Assembly (NCBI RefSeq): GCF_002149965.1 | Contig: NZ_MSQB01000022.1 | Span: 31,751-95,750, forward strand | Source of the DNA: Novosphingobium panipatense | GTDB lineage: Bacteria; Pseudomonadota; Alphaproteobacteria; Sphingomonadales; Sphingomonadaceae | DNA: 64,000 nt | Reading direction: 5' to 3' | Shown here: piece after piece, positions 30,360-39,307 of the stretch | Layout: each line of letters opens with the position of its first letter | Position numbering within the stretch: position 1 is the stretch's first letter | Program-made: the position numbers and the translations under genes | The notes under the pieces: model-generated | Told to the model about the DNA's origin: nothing | The model's input: the letters and a program-made list of their open reading frames with translations, nothing else | The model's database searches: none

Positions 30360-30434
30360 CCGACCCGGCAACCAACGGATCAAGCCACCAGCGTCGTCCC
30401 GGAATTCAGGCCCGGAATTGAGGACCGACGTAAC

Positions 30435-31376
30435 GTGCCGATCAAGATCCCTGACGACCTTCCCGCCCGTTCCATCCTGGAAACCGAAGGCGTGGCCGTC
30501 ATGCGCGAAAGCGATGCCGTGCGGCAGGATATCAGGCCCTTGCGGATTGGCCTGCTCAACCTCATGCCGGACAAGGTGAGCACGGAAACGCAGCTGGCCC
30601 GGCTGCTGGGTGCTACGCCGCTCCAGATCGAGCTTACCCTGGTGCGGATCAGCGACCATGTGGCGCGCAACACTTCGGCCGAGCACCTCGAGGCTTTCTA
30701 TCGCCCCTGGCGGGATGTCGAGCACGAGCGTTTCGACGGCTTCATCGTCACCGGCGCCCCGGTCGAGCGGCTCGCTTTCGAGGACGTGCGCTACTGGCCC
30801 GAACTGCGCCGGATCTTCGACTGGACCCGCACGCACGTTCACAGTTGCCTGACGATCTGCTGGGCGGCGCAGGCCTTCCTCCATCATTTCCACGGCGTTC
30901 CCAAGCACGAACTGCCCGCCAAGGCCTTCGGCGTCTTCCCCCACCGCAACCGCGCGCCGAACTCTCCGTTCCTGCGCGGCATATCCGATCGCTTCGCGGT
31001 TCCCGTCTCGCGCTGGACGCAAGTGCGCGAGGCCGACCTGCCCGAGGGCCACGGGTTGCGTGTCCTGGCGGACAGCGAGGAGACCGGTCTCTGCCTGCTG
31101 CATGACCCTGCCGACCGGGCCGTGCTCATGTTCAATCACCTGGAATATGACGGGGACACGCTGGCCAACGAGTATCATCGTGATCGCGGCCTGGTCCCGG
31201 CAAACTACTACCCCAACGACGATCCTGCCGAGGTGCCGGTCAATTCCTGGCGCAGCCATGGACACCTGTTCTTCTCGAACTGGATCAACGAGATCTATCA
31301 GACCGTTCCCTTCGATCCGGCCGAGATCGGCGCCATCCCGCATGAAGCCGATCCAACCGATCTGGAACCTGCCTGA
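30435..31376 (+). CDS. metA: Homoserine O-succinyltransferase / acetyltransferase (MetA)
   Basis: A 313-residue MetA that acylates homoserine in the first step of methionine synthesis. It starts at GTG 30435, giving the standard VPIKIPDDLPARSILE N-terminus; the frame extends to 30114 but that part is the RNA leader. RIGLLNLMPDKVSTETQ, the catalytic Cys in TICWAAQAFLHH, PHRNRAPNSPFLRG, and FNHLEYD with the catalytic His and Glu are present. Succinyl versus acetyl specificity depends on a residue near the active site and is not called here. An S-box-like leader ends 75 bases upstream. Confidence 0.93.
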   Translation: MPIKIPDDLPARSILETEGVAVMRESDAVRQDIRPLRIGLLNLMPDKVSTETQLARLLGATPLQIELTLVRISDHVARNTSAEHLEAFYRPWRDVEHERFDGFIVTGAPVERLAFEDVRYWPELRRIFDWTRTHVHSCLTICWAAQAFLHHFHGVPKHELPAKAFGVFPHRNRAPNSPFLRGISDRFAVPVSRWTQVREADLPEGHGLRVLADSEETGLCLLHDPADRAVLMFNHLEYDGDTLANEYHRDRGLVPANYYPNDDPAEVPVNSWRSHGHLFFSNWINEIYQTVPFDPAEIGAIPHEADPTDLEPA

Positions 31377-31527
31377 TTTGATCAGGGGCCGAATTATTTC
31401 CCATTGATATGAAAGATTTGTAAGTTTCTGTAAGCGGATCGACGGCGGAGCGGCATGCGCTCCGGCCGTTGCGGGTGGCACCGTCCTATAATGGCACTGC
31501 CCCCTATCGTCCCATAACAGGACTTCC

Positions 31528-32232
31528 ATGTATTTCGCTTCGTCCGCCGGGCTGGCCCTGGCGCTGTTTCTCCTGCCCGTTTCCGTCCATGCAGCCGAAA
31601 ATGCCCCGGACTTCACCGTTTCCGGTGCGGCAACCCTCATCAGCGACTACCGTTTTCGCGGCATCTCGCTGACCGGCAAGGATCCGGCAGTCCAGGCGAC
31701 CGTCAATCTCTCGCACAAGAGCGGGATCTACGTCGGGACCTGGACCTCTTCGCTCGACATGGGCGACCGTTACGGCCCCACCGAAGTCGATTTCTACAGT
31801 GGCTGGAGCGGCGCGCTCGCGGCCCGGACGCGGCTCGACGTCGCTCTGGCCTACTACAGTTACCCCGGCGGCGAAGGTTCGGGGAAGATCGAATATTTCG
31901 AGACCACCTCGCGGCTGACCCGCGATTTCGGCCCGTTCAGCGCGACGGTGGGTTCCGGCTACAGCTGGAGCCAGGCCGCGCTCGGCGGCGACCACCTCTA
32001 CCTCTTCGGCGAGACGGCGGCCCCGGTTCCGGGCACGCCGCTGATCCTGCGGGCGCATGGCGGCCGCAGCAAGGGCGCGATCAGCCCCCGGCCCGGCGGC
32101 TACTACGACTGGTCGGTGGGCGCCGATGCCGCGCTTGGCCTGATCACGCTCGGGCTTTCCTATGTCGATACCGATCTCGGCACCTCCAATGCCGATGCCG
32201 CCGCGCTGTTCTCGCTGACCGCGGCCTTCTGA
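31528..32232 (+). CDS. TorF family putative porin
   Basis: A 234-residue outer-membrane beta-barrel of the TorF/Gcw_chp family. A signal peptide ending SVHAAE is followed by the family start FTVSGAATLISDYRFRGISLT, regular amphipathic strands (SHKSGIYVGTWTSSLDM, TEVDFYSGWSG, YYDWSVGADAALG) and a C-terminal aromatic F after SLTAAF. The substrate of the channel is not known. It is followed after 22 bases by a chemoreceptor gene. Confidence 0.87.
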   Translation: MYFASSAGLALALFLLPVSVHAAENAPDFTVSGAATLISDYRFRGISLTGKDPAVQATVNLSHKSGIYVGTWTSSLDMGDRYGPTEVDFYSGWSGALAARTRLDVALAYYSYPGGEGSGKIEYFETTSRLTRDFGPFSATVGSGYSWSQAALGGDHLYLFGETAAPVPGTPLILRAHGGRSKGAISPRPGGYYDWSVGADAALGLITLGLSYVDTDLGTSNADAAALFSLTAAF

Positions 32233-32254
32233 AAATACCTCCTGGAGCTGGAAA

Positions 32255-34402
32255 ATGAGAGACTTGTTCAGTCGCATGCACATAGCGGGCAAGCTGATGA
32301 CGGTTGCCGGCCTGGCGATCGCGCTGCTGCTCCTGCTGGGCTTCACCGCCGTTGTCCTTGAAACCGGATCGGCGGTGGGCGAACTGTCCGACCAGTCGGC
32401 AATTGCCCAGGCTGATGCCGAGGGCAATCAGGTGAAGATGGACATCGCCACGTTCGAGGCGACGGCCACCACGCTGGCCTCGACGCTGGGCAACATGCAT
32501 TCCGGCGGCACGCGCGATCGCGGCCTGGCGACGAATGTGCTCAAGACCGACCTGCTCAAGTCCAAGGTCGCGCTGGGCGCCTGGACCATGATCGCGCCGA
32601 ACCAGTGGGACGGCACCGATGCAGGCAAGGGCGGTCAGCCCGGCTCCAGCGGCAACGGCAATTTCAGCCCCTATTGGGTCAAGAGCAACGGCGTGCTGAC
32701 CCAGTCGCCCAACAACGAAAGCAGCGCTTACGAGCAGCCCTATTATCGCAGGGCGTTCGACAGCGGCGAAGGCGCGATCGTCGATCCTTATGCCTACGAC
32801 GTGAACGGGACGACCGTGCTGATGACCTCGATCACCCAGCCGGTGCGTTCCGGCGGCCGCGTGATCGGCGTTGCGGGTGTCGACATGGAACTCGGCAGCC
32901 TGTCCGAGCGCCTGTCGAAGCTGAAGCCCTTCGGCACCGGCCGCGTCATGCTGCTCTCTTCCGCTGCGACCTGGGTGGCCAATCCCGATCCGGCGCAGCT
33001 TGGCAAGACTTACGACGATCCCGGTCTCGATGAGGTGAAGGCGGCGCTTACGAGCGGCCAGACCCGCGTGTTGTCCGATCTCGACGTCGACGGCGTGGCC
33101 ACGCGCCGTGTCATTCGCCCCATCGCGCTTCAGGGGCTGAACACCACTTGGGCACTCGTGCTCGACGTTCCCGAAGCGACCATCGCAGAACCCTCGCGCA
33201 GCATCGCCTGGCAACTGGTGCTTGGCGGCCTGGTGATCGTTGCCGCCGTTCTCGCCACGCTGTTCTATGCTGCGGGCGGCATCATCGGCAGGCCGATGGC
33301 GAAGCTGAGCGGCGCGGTCGATCGCCTCGCCAAGGGTGACGATTGCACCATCCCCGAACTGCACCGCGAGGATGAGATCGGCACCCTGGCCCGTGCCGCG
33401 GACGTGTTCCGCAAGGCCGCGGCCGACCGCGCCGAGGCTGACCACCGCGCCGCCGAGGAGCAGAAAGTCGTCACCAGCGCGGTAGGCGAGGGACTGGACG
33501 CCTTGCGCCAGGGCGACCTCACCCGAGAGATCACCGTGGCCTTCCCGGCCGGTTACGCCGCGCTCAAGGACAACTTCAACGCCGCGCTGGCCGAGCTGCG
33601 CCGCATGATCGGCGCCGTCGCCAGCAGCGCCGGCGGCATCCAGACCGGCTCTGCGGAAATCGCCCAGGCTTCCGAGGACCTCGCGCGGCGCACAGAGGCC
33701 AATGCCGCCAGCCTCGAAGAAACGTCAGCGGCGCTCGTCCAGATCGACCAGCGCCTCAAGGCTTCCGCCACGGCCTCGACCCAGACCGTGCGCCGTGCGG
33801 ACGAGGCGCTATCGACCGTTTCGGGCGGCCGGGCCGTTGCCGGAGAAGCCGTCGCGGCGATGGACCGCGTGAGCCAGAGCGCACGGGGCATCGATCAGGT
33901 GATCGAGGGCGTAGACAAGATCGCCTTCCAGACCCGCGTTCTCGCCATGAACGCCGCCGTCGAGGCGGGCCGGGCAGGTGACGCCGGGCGCGGCTTTGCA
34001 GTCGTGGCCGATCTGGTTTCGGCGCTGGCGATGCGGGCCGAGGAAGAGGCCAAGCGCGCCCGCGACCAGCTTACCGTGACGCAGACCGACATCGTCACGG
34101 CCGTCGATGCGGTCCAGCGGGTGGACGGTGCTTTCGAGAGCATTTCGGAAGGCGTCGGTGAAGTCCATTCCCTGCTGGGACGCATGGCCGAGGACAACCA
34201 GGCCCAGTCCACCGCGATCACGCAGATCAGCGTGGCGGTTTCGACGATGGACCATTCGACCCAGCAGAACGCGGCGATGGTGGAGGAAACGTCCGCTGCC
34301 GCGCGCAATCTGACGACCGAGGCGGGCTCGCTCAACGATCAGGCCGCACGCTTCGATACCGGCGGGCAGGCGCGGGCTTTCCGGCTTTCGTCGGTCGCGT
34401 AA
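32255..34402 (+). CDS. Methyl-accepting chemotaxis protein, orphan
   Basis: A 715-residue chemoreceptor. TM1 (about residues 13-32) is followed by a periplasmic Cache-type sensor (about 45-310, with WTMIAPNQWDGTD, YYRRAFDSGEGAIVDPY and GVDMELGSL), TM2 (about 312-338), HAMP (about 340-395) and the coiled-coil signalling domain. The hairpin tip is IAFQTRVLAMNAAVEAGRAG then DAGRGFAVVADLVSALA, where most receptors have GRGFAVVAxEVRxLA. No che or flagellar genes are nearby. It may signal to a distant cluster. Confidence 0.92.
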   Translation: MRDLFSRMHIAGKLMTVAGLAIALLLLLGFTAVVLETGSAVGELSDQSAIAQADAEGNQVKMDIATFEATATTLASTLGNMHSGGTRDRGLATNVLKTDLLKSKVALGAWTMIAPNQWDGTDAGKGGQPGSSGNGNFSPYWVKSNGVLTQSPNNESSAYEQPYYRRAFDSGEGAIVDPYAYDVNGTTVLMTSITQPVRSGGRVIGVAGVDMELGSLSERLSKLKPFGTGRVMLLSSAATWVANPDPAQLGKTYDDPGLDEVKAALTSGQTRVLSDLDVDGVATRRVIRPIALQGLNTTWALVLDVPEATIAEPSRSIAWQLVLGGLVIVAAVLATLFYAAGGIIGRPMAKLSGAVDRLAKGDDCTIPELHREDEIGTLARAADVFRKAAADRAEADHRAAEEQKVVTSAVGEGLDALRQGDLTREITVAFPAGYAALKDNFNAALAELRRMIGAVASSAGGIQTGSAEIAQASEDLARRTEANAASLEETSAALVQIDQRLKASATASTQTVRRADEALSTVSGGRAVAGEAVAAMDRVSQSARGIDQVIEGVDKIAFQTRVLAMNAAVEAGRAGDAGRGFAVVADLVSALAMRAEEEAKRARDQLTVTQTDIVTAVDAVQRVDGAFESISEGVGEVHSLLGRMAEDNQAQSTAITQISVAVSTMDHSTQQNAAMVEETSAAARNLTTEAGSLNDQAARFDTGGQARAFRLSSVA

Positions 34403-34431
34403 CCGCGACCTTCCTGTTCGCTTTTACGTGA

Positions 34432-34462
34432 TGCGCCCGCGGATCGAAGATCCGCGGGCGCA
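34432..34462 (+). terminator. Hairpin terminator after the chemoreceptor gene
   Basis: TGCGCCCGCGGATC (34432-34445) and its exact complement (34449-34462) make a 14-bp stem with a 3-base loop, 29 bases after the stop codon. The T-run is weak, so efficiency is uncertain. Confidence 0.65.
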
Positions 34463-34567
34463 ATCGCTTGTCGGCTCATGCGCTAGATGGCAGAGGCGTA
34501 AGCGACGATGAAGCGGCACGGGAGCGGTCTTCCCGCCGCATCGAAAGCAGGCAGGACAGGGCAGCGC

Positions 34568-35455
34568 ATGAAGATCCACGGGGCGATTGAAGCCGGCGGC
34601 ACCAAGTTCGTTTGCGCCGTGGGCGATGCCGCAACCGGGTCGCAGCGCACGGCGACGATCCCTACGCGCGATCCCGACAGCACGTTTGCCGAGGTGGCCG
34701 AATTCTTCACGCAGGCGAGTGACCTCGGCGAGATAACCGGCATCGGCATCGCCAGCTTCGGCCCGGTCGGCGTCGATCCGGCCTCGCCCGACTATGGCAG
34801 GATCCTGGCAACGCCGAAGCCGGGCTGGGCAGGCACGGACCTGCTTGGCCGGGTGCGCGCCTTTCTGGACGTACCGCTGGCCATCGATACCGACGTCAAC
34901 GCGGCCGCCCTCGCGGAAGTGGAAGCGGCAGGCGCGGATATGCGGCAACTGGCCTATGTCACCGTAGGCACCGGCATCGGCGTCGGACTGGTGAGCGAGG
35001 GCAGGCCGGTCCACGGCATCGGCCATCCCGAGGCAGGGCACATTCTCGTCCGCCGCCATCCCGCGCACGAAGGTTTCGCCGGGACTTGCCCCTTTCACGG
35101 CGATTGCCTGGAAGGGCTGGCAGCAGGACCGGCCGTCAGCGCGGCCTGGGGGGCGCCGGCCTCCGAACTGGCTGCGGATCATCCGTTCTGGGCCGTCGAG
35201 GCGGAATATCTCTCGCAGCTCTGCATGACCCTGCTGCTGACGATGGCGCCGCAGCGGATCGTGCTGGGCGGCGGGGTGATGAAGCAGGAGCGGCTGTTCC
35301 CGCTGATCCGTAACCGCACGGCGGACCTGCTGGGCGGCTATATTCAGGGCGCGCGGGACGCGGCGGCCTTGGAGCGCCTGATCGTTCCGCCAGCCTGCCG
35401 CGAGCCGTCCGGGCTGGTCGGCGCGTTCCTTCTGGCGCGGCAGGCGGCGGGTTGA
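34568..35455 (+). CDS. ROK family sugar kinase, probable fructokinase
   Basis: A 295-residue ROK kinase. The ATP motif is AIEAGGTKFVCAVG at the start, DTDVNAAALAE carries the catalytic Asp, and VTVGTGIGVGLV is the second phosphate-binding loop. The zinc-binding region appears as GHILVRRHPAHEGFAGTCPFHGDCLEGLAAGPA, typical of fructokinase/mannokinase. It phosphorylates a hexose, most likely fructose, with ATP. The start at 34568 gives MKIHGAIEAGGTK; the longer frame has no homology. It converges on a LysE-type gene with 6 bases between. Confidence 0.9.
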   Translation: MKIHGAIEAGGTKFVCAVGDAATGSQRTATIPTRDPDSTFAEVAEFFTQASDLGEITGIGIASFGPVGVDPASPDYGRILATPKPGWAGTDLLGRVRAFLDVPLAIDTDVNAAALAEVEAAGADMRQLAYVTVGTGIGVGLVSEGRPVHGIGHPEAGHILVRRHPAHEGFAGTCPFHGDCLEGLAAGPAVSAAWGAPASELAADHPFWAVEAEYLSQLCMTLLLTMAPQRIVLGGGVMKQERLFPLIRNRTADLLGGYIQGARDAAALERLIVPPACREPSGLVGAFLLARQAAG

Positions 35456-35461
35456 TCCGGT

Positions 35462-36091
35462 TCAGGCGCTTCGCGAGGTCAGCAGGGCCGCGCCGAACCC
35501 GACGAAAATCGACCCGGTGACCCGGTTGAACAGGCGCTTCACCGAAGGACGACGCAAGTGGGCGGAAAGCCACCCGCCTGCCAGCGCATAAGTACAGTAC
35601 CAGAGCATCTCGATCACGGCGAAAGTGCCCACGAGGATGCCGAACTGCGGCACCTTGGGCGCGCCGGGGTTGATGAACTGCGGGAAGAAGGCCGCCGCGA
35701 AGAGCAGCAGCTTCGGGTTGCTGATGGCGATCGTGAACCCGCCGCGAAACAGCGCGGCAGGGGAACTGCGATGGGGCAGGTGGTCGTCGGCCGTCTCGAC
35801 CGGCGAGACTTCCGCCCGCCACGACTTGATGCCGAGATAGACGAGATAGGCCACGCCGAGATAGCGCAGCACCTCGAAAGCGCCGGGGATGGCCTTGAGC
35901 AGGGCCGTCAATCCGGCTGCCGAAGCCGCCAGCACCAGCGTGATGGCCAGCATGCAACCGGCCATGGCGGGAATGCTGCGCCGAAACCCGAACTCCACGC
36001 CGCGCGCCATGACGTGCAGCATGTTGGGGCCGGGCGTACCCGAAAGCAGGAAAACGGCGAAGGCGTAGAGCCACCAGGTCTGGAGTGTCAT
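35462..36091 (-). CDS. LysE family translocator
   Basis: A 209-residue inner-membrane exporter of the LysE/RhtB family with five to six hydrophobic helices. GTPGPNMLHVMARGVEFGFRRSI in its start region is the family signature, and GGFTIAISNPKLLLFAAAFFPQFI is the second conserved segment. Such proteins export amino acids or related compounds; the substrate is not evident. The gene is divergent from the GH10 xylanase gene with 160 bases between starts. Confidence 0.9.
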   Translation of the reverse strand: MTLQTWWLYAFAVFLLSGTPGPNMLHVMARGVEFGFRRSIPAMAGCMLAITLVLAASAAGLTALLKAIPGAFEVLRYLGVAYLVYLGIKSWRAEVSPVETADDHLPHRSSPAALFRGGFTIAISNPKLLLFAAAFFPQFINPGAPKVPQFGILVGTFAVIEMLWYCTYALAGGWLSAHLRRPSVKRLFNRVTGSIFVGFGAALLTSRSA

Positions 36092-36251
36092 CTGTCGTCT
36101 CGGGCAAAAGTGTGGTGGTCGATTAGGCCGGAGTACCCATGACCGCAACGGTCTTGTCGTGGGCCGTGGATGTGGACGTGGCCGTGAGCAGGGGAGGGCA
36201 CGGGATAATCCAGGGTTGCGTGCTGCGGCGCCCGGTCCCAGATTGCCAGGC

Positions 36252-37406
36252 ATGCCGGGCGAAATTCCTCCTCGCGACGGTCGGTCGATACCGCGAAGGC
36301 GCCTGTTGGCGCTGGCGTCCGGCATGGCCGTCTCCGCATTTCTGCCCGATGTTGCTTTCGGAGCGGCGACGATGAAGCTCGACACGATCGCCCGAAGCCG
36401 GGGGCTGCGTTACGGAACGGCGGTTTCGGCCAGCCAGCTCGACGATCCCGAACTCGTCCGTCTCCTGCGGGAGGAATGCTCCGTCATCACTGGCGAGAAC
36501 GAGTTCAAGTGGAAGTATCTGGAGCGCAAGCCCGATCAGTTCGATCCTTCCAAGGCGCTTCGCATTTCCCGCTTTGCGGATGAGCACGGGTTCTTCATGG
36601 GCGGGCATACGTTCGCCTGGAACCAGGACGACCGCCTGCCCGCATGGCTGCTGGACCGGGAGAGCGAACTCAAGGCCAACGGCGGTGCGAAACTCATCAC
36701 GCTGATGAACCGGCACGCGACGTTCCTGGCGAACACTTTCCCGAATATCCGCTCGTGGGACTGCGTGAACGAGGCGCTTCAGGTGCGCGACGGCCATATG
36801 AAGAACTCGCTCTATACCCGCGTGCTGGGCGAGGATTTCTTCGATCTGGCTTTCGAGCTGATGCGCGAACATGCCCCCAATGCGCAAGGCGTCTACAACG
36901 GCAACATGTGTTGGGAAGCCAATCCAGCGCACCGAAACGGCGTCCTGCGGCTGCTCGAACGGTCGCTGAAGCGCGGCGTTCGCCTGGAGGCGCTGGGCGT
37001 GCAGAGCCACCTTGGCAATACGCTCGGCCGCAAGCGGGACGAGAAGGGCTGGCGCCGGTTCCTGGAGGACGTGCAAGGCATGGGCCTTCAGGTCATCGTC
37101 ACCGAACTCGACTGCGCCGACCGCAACCTCAAGGAAAAAGATTTCGCCCGGCGCGATGCGGAAGTGGCGGCTTTCGTGAAAGGCTACCTCGACCTGACGC
37201 TCAGCTTCACCAATGTCGCGCAAGTCGTGTCCTGGGGGCTTACGGACAAGCATTCGAACCTCAACCGCAAGAGTTACCCGGAAAAGCGCCGCCGCCCGGA
37301 CGGCCTTTCCATGCGCGGCGATCCCTTCGACGACAGCTTGCAGCCGAAGCCGATGTACGCCGCCATCGCTTCGGCGCTTGCCGCCGCCCCTCAGCGCAGG
37401 GTCTGA
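36252..37406 (+). CDS. Glycoside hydrolase family 10 endo-1,4-beta-xylanase
   Basis: A 384-residue GH10 enzyme that cleaves xylan internally. A twin-arginine-type leader (RRRLLALASGMAVSAF) precedes the barrel, suggesting Tat export. GHTFAWNQDDRLPAWL is the substrate-binding strand, the acid/base is E174 in WDCVNEALQ and the nucleophile is E285 in VTELDCA. Length is normal for a single catalytic domain without a carbohydrate-binding module. No neighbouring xylose genes are present, so it stands alone. The start at 36252 gives the export signal; earlier in-frame codons have no ribosome site. Confidence 0.93.
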   Translation: MPGEIPPRDGRSIPRRRLLALASGMAVSAFLPDVAFGAATMKLDTIARSRGLRYGTAVSASQLDDPELVRLLREECSVITGENEFKWKYLERKPDQFDPSKALRISRFADEHGFFMGGHTFAWNQDDRLPAWLLDRESELKANGGAKLITLMNRHATFLANTFPNIRSWDCVNEALQVRDGHMKNSLYTRVLGEDFFDLAFELMREHAPNAQGVYNGNMCWEANPAHRNGVLRLLERSLKRGVRLEALGVQSHLGNTLGRKRDEKGWRRFLEDVQGMGLQVIVTELDCADRNLKEKDFARRDAEVAAFVKGYLDLTLSFTNVAQVVSWGLTDKHSNLNRKSYPEKRRRPDGLSMRGDPFDDSLQPKPMYAAIASALAAAPQRRV

Positions 37407-37409
37407 GGT

Positions 37410-38198
37410 TCAGATCGCTTCGATCAGGACGGTGTCGATCGTGAACGAGCCGTCCGGTTCGATCTCGAAATGGGCCGCGACGTCGCTGCTCGCAGCCGAC
37501 TGAAGCGCGCGTATGGCCGCAGCCCGATCGGGCGAGGTGCGCATCCGGCCGGTCCACTCGGCAAAGTCCATGCGCAGGCGGGCCGTCGTCATCCGGGTTA
37601 CGGAAAACCCCGCGCTGCCCAGCATCGCCAGCCACTGCCGGGCGGAATAGTCCCGCACATGCGAAAGGTCGCGCAGCAGTTCCACAGCCTGGAGATGCGT
37701 GTCGGCAGCGGGATCGGCCGGAGCGATCACGTCGATGAACAGGGCCGGGCTGCCTGCGGCCAGGACGCGGCGTGCTTCCCGCAGCCCCACCTCGGCGGCG
37801 CGCCAGTGATGGGTCGAGAAACGGCATGTCAGGAAATCGAAGCTGCCGTTTGCAAAGGGTAGGGCTTCGGCGGGCGCGGCCTCGACGGCGATATTGGCGA
37901 TGCCCCGCCGTGCGGCCTCGGCGGCAACCACGTCCAGCATGCGCGGGGAGAGGTCGCAGGCGGTCACTCTAGTGGCACGGGGCGCGGCGGCGTAAGCAGC
38001 ATGGCCGCCGCCCGTGCCGAGATCCAGTGCATGGCGCGGCTTCGCCTCACGGGCGCGCTCGGCGATATGGTCGAGGTCCGCGCCCGAGGCATGGACCATG
38101 CTGGTCACATAGGCGGCGGCTGTCGAGCCGAACTGCTCGTCCGCCAGGGCGTGGCGGCTTGGCTGGGTCTTGTCGTCGGGCGTCTTGTCTTCAGTCAT
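37410..38198 (-). CDS. Class I SAM-dependent methyltransferase
   Basis: A 262-residue methyltransferase with the Rossmann SAM motif ALDLGTGGGHAAYAAAP, then VTACDLSPRMLDVV, EAAPAEALPFANGSFDFLTCRFSTHHW and AGSPALFIDVIAP, the order of the UbiE/Methyltransf_11 family. The substrate is unknown. It is divergently transcribed from an HTH regulator with 80 bases between, which suggests control by that regulator. Confidence 0.9.
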   Translation of the reverse strand: MTEDKTPDDKTQPSRHALADEQFGSTAAAYVTSMVHASGADLDHIAERAREAKPRHALDLGTGGGHAAYAAAPRATRVTACDLSPRMLDVVAAEAARRGIANIAVEAAPAEALPFANGSFDFLTCRFSTHHWRAAEVGLREARRVLAAGSPALFIDVIAPADPAADTHLQAVELLRDLSHVRDYSARQWLAMLGSAGFSVTRMTTARLRMDFAEWTGRMRTSPDRAAAIRALQSAASSDVAAHFEIEPDGSFTIDTVLIEAI

Positions 38199-38237
38199 GG
38201 GGTTCTCCTTGCGAAACGCCGTTCGATGAGAAATTAA

Positions 38238-38270
38238 CCTGTTACAATAAACATTATTATCCTGTTATAA
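38238..38270. promoter_or_regulatory. Direct repeat CCTGTTAYAA between the divergent genes
   Basis: CCTGTTACAA at 38238-38247 and CCTGTTATAA at 38261-38270 are direct repeats 23 bases apart in an AT-rich stretch, with a small palindrome between them. Placement suggests the binding site of the HTH regulator, overlapping the promoters of both genes. Confidence 0.45.
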
Positions 38271-38278
38271 GTGACACC

Positions 38279-39058
38279 ATGCAAACCGATGAGCAGAGAA
38301 AACTGCTGGGCGCTTTCGTCCGCACCCGGCGGGAAAGCATGACGCCGGAAGGGCACGATCGCCGCCGCCGCACGCCGGGTCTGCGGCGGGAGGAACTTGC
38401 TGCGAGGGCCGCTATCGGCACGACCTGGGTGTCCTGGATCGAACAGGGGCGCAATGTGCGTCCTTCGGCGGAAACGCTGGCGCGACTGGCCGATGGTCTC
38501 AGCCTTTCTACTGCGGAACGGGATTATCTGTTCTCGCTGGCCGGGCGTCACGACCCGGCAGACCCTTTCGCCGGTGCCGGACAGGCCGCGCCCGCAGCGA
38601 TAGCGGCTCTGGTGGGGCAGATGTCCTGGCCTTGCTATGCGCTCGATCCGGGATGGTCGGTCTGCACCGCCAATCCGGCCGCGCAGCGATTGTTCGTGGG
38701 CCTGTTCGAAAGCGATCCGGTGCCCAATCTGCTTCGCTATGTCTTCATGCATCCTGCCGCACGCCAGCTTCTGCCCGACTGGGCCGAACGGGCCGGGCGC
38801 TTGCTTGCCGAGTTTCGCCGTGATTACAGTCATGGCCTGGCCGATCCGCGGGTGCGGGCCGTAGTCGAACGGCTTCAGGCGCAGAGCCGCGACTTTCGCG
38901 AATCGTGGGATGCGCAGACGGTGCTCGCGCGCGAAGGCGGCAGCCGCTCGTTCCGTCACCCGGACGATGGAACGCTTCATTTCACGCAGCACACGCTGGC
39001 GGATGTGGAGCGGGGAGACTTCCGCGTCGTGTTCCTGCAGCCGGAAAAACCGGCCTGA
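38279..39058 (+). CDS. HTH regulator of the MmyB-like type
   Basis: A 259-residue regulator. Residues 1-80 are an XRE-type HTH (RTPGLRREELAARAAIGTTWVSWIEQGRNVRPS) and the rest is the MmyB-like ligand domain (WPCYALDPGWSVCTANPAAQRLF, NLLRYVFMHP, FRHPDDGTLHF). These proteins often repress a neighbouring divergent oxidoreductase or methyltransferase gene, and here a methyltransferase gene lies across the shared promoter. Confidence 0.9.
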   Translation: MQTDEQRKLLGAFVRTRRESMTPEGHDRRRRTPGLRREELAARAAIGTTWVSWIEQGRNVRPSAETLARLADGLSLSTAERDYLFSLAGRHDPADPFAGAGQAAPAAIAALVGQMSWPCYALDPGWSVCTANPAAQRLFVGLFESDPVPNLLRYVFMHPAARQLLPDWAERAGRLLAEFRRDYSHGLADPRVRAVVERLQAQSRDFRESWDAQTVLAREGGSRSFRHPDDGTLHFTQHTLADVERGDFRVVFLQPEKPA

Positions 39059-39307
39059 ACCGTCGTATCCGGCTCACCAGCCGGTCACCATCGAGAAACA
39101 ATCATGAAATTCATTCATGAGAGTATTCCATTCAGCGCATTTTTCTAACGCGGATCGGGTCGTTAGGGGCTTAACTATTCCAGCAGGATTTCCCGTCCGT
39201 TTCCGCTGTGCAAGCAGCGGAGGGTAGCAGCGGCGGAAACCCAACCAAAACATGAGCCGGAGAGGAATTCGCCTGTCCCGTACGCATGTCTGCGTGCGGG
39301 GCGGCCC

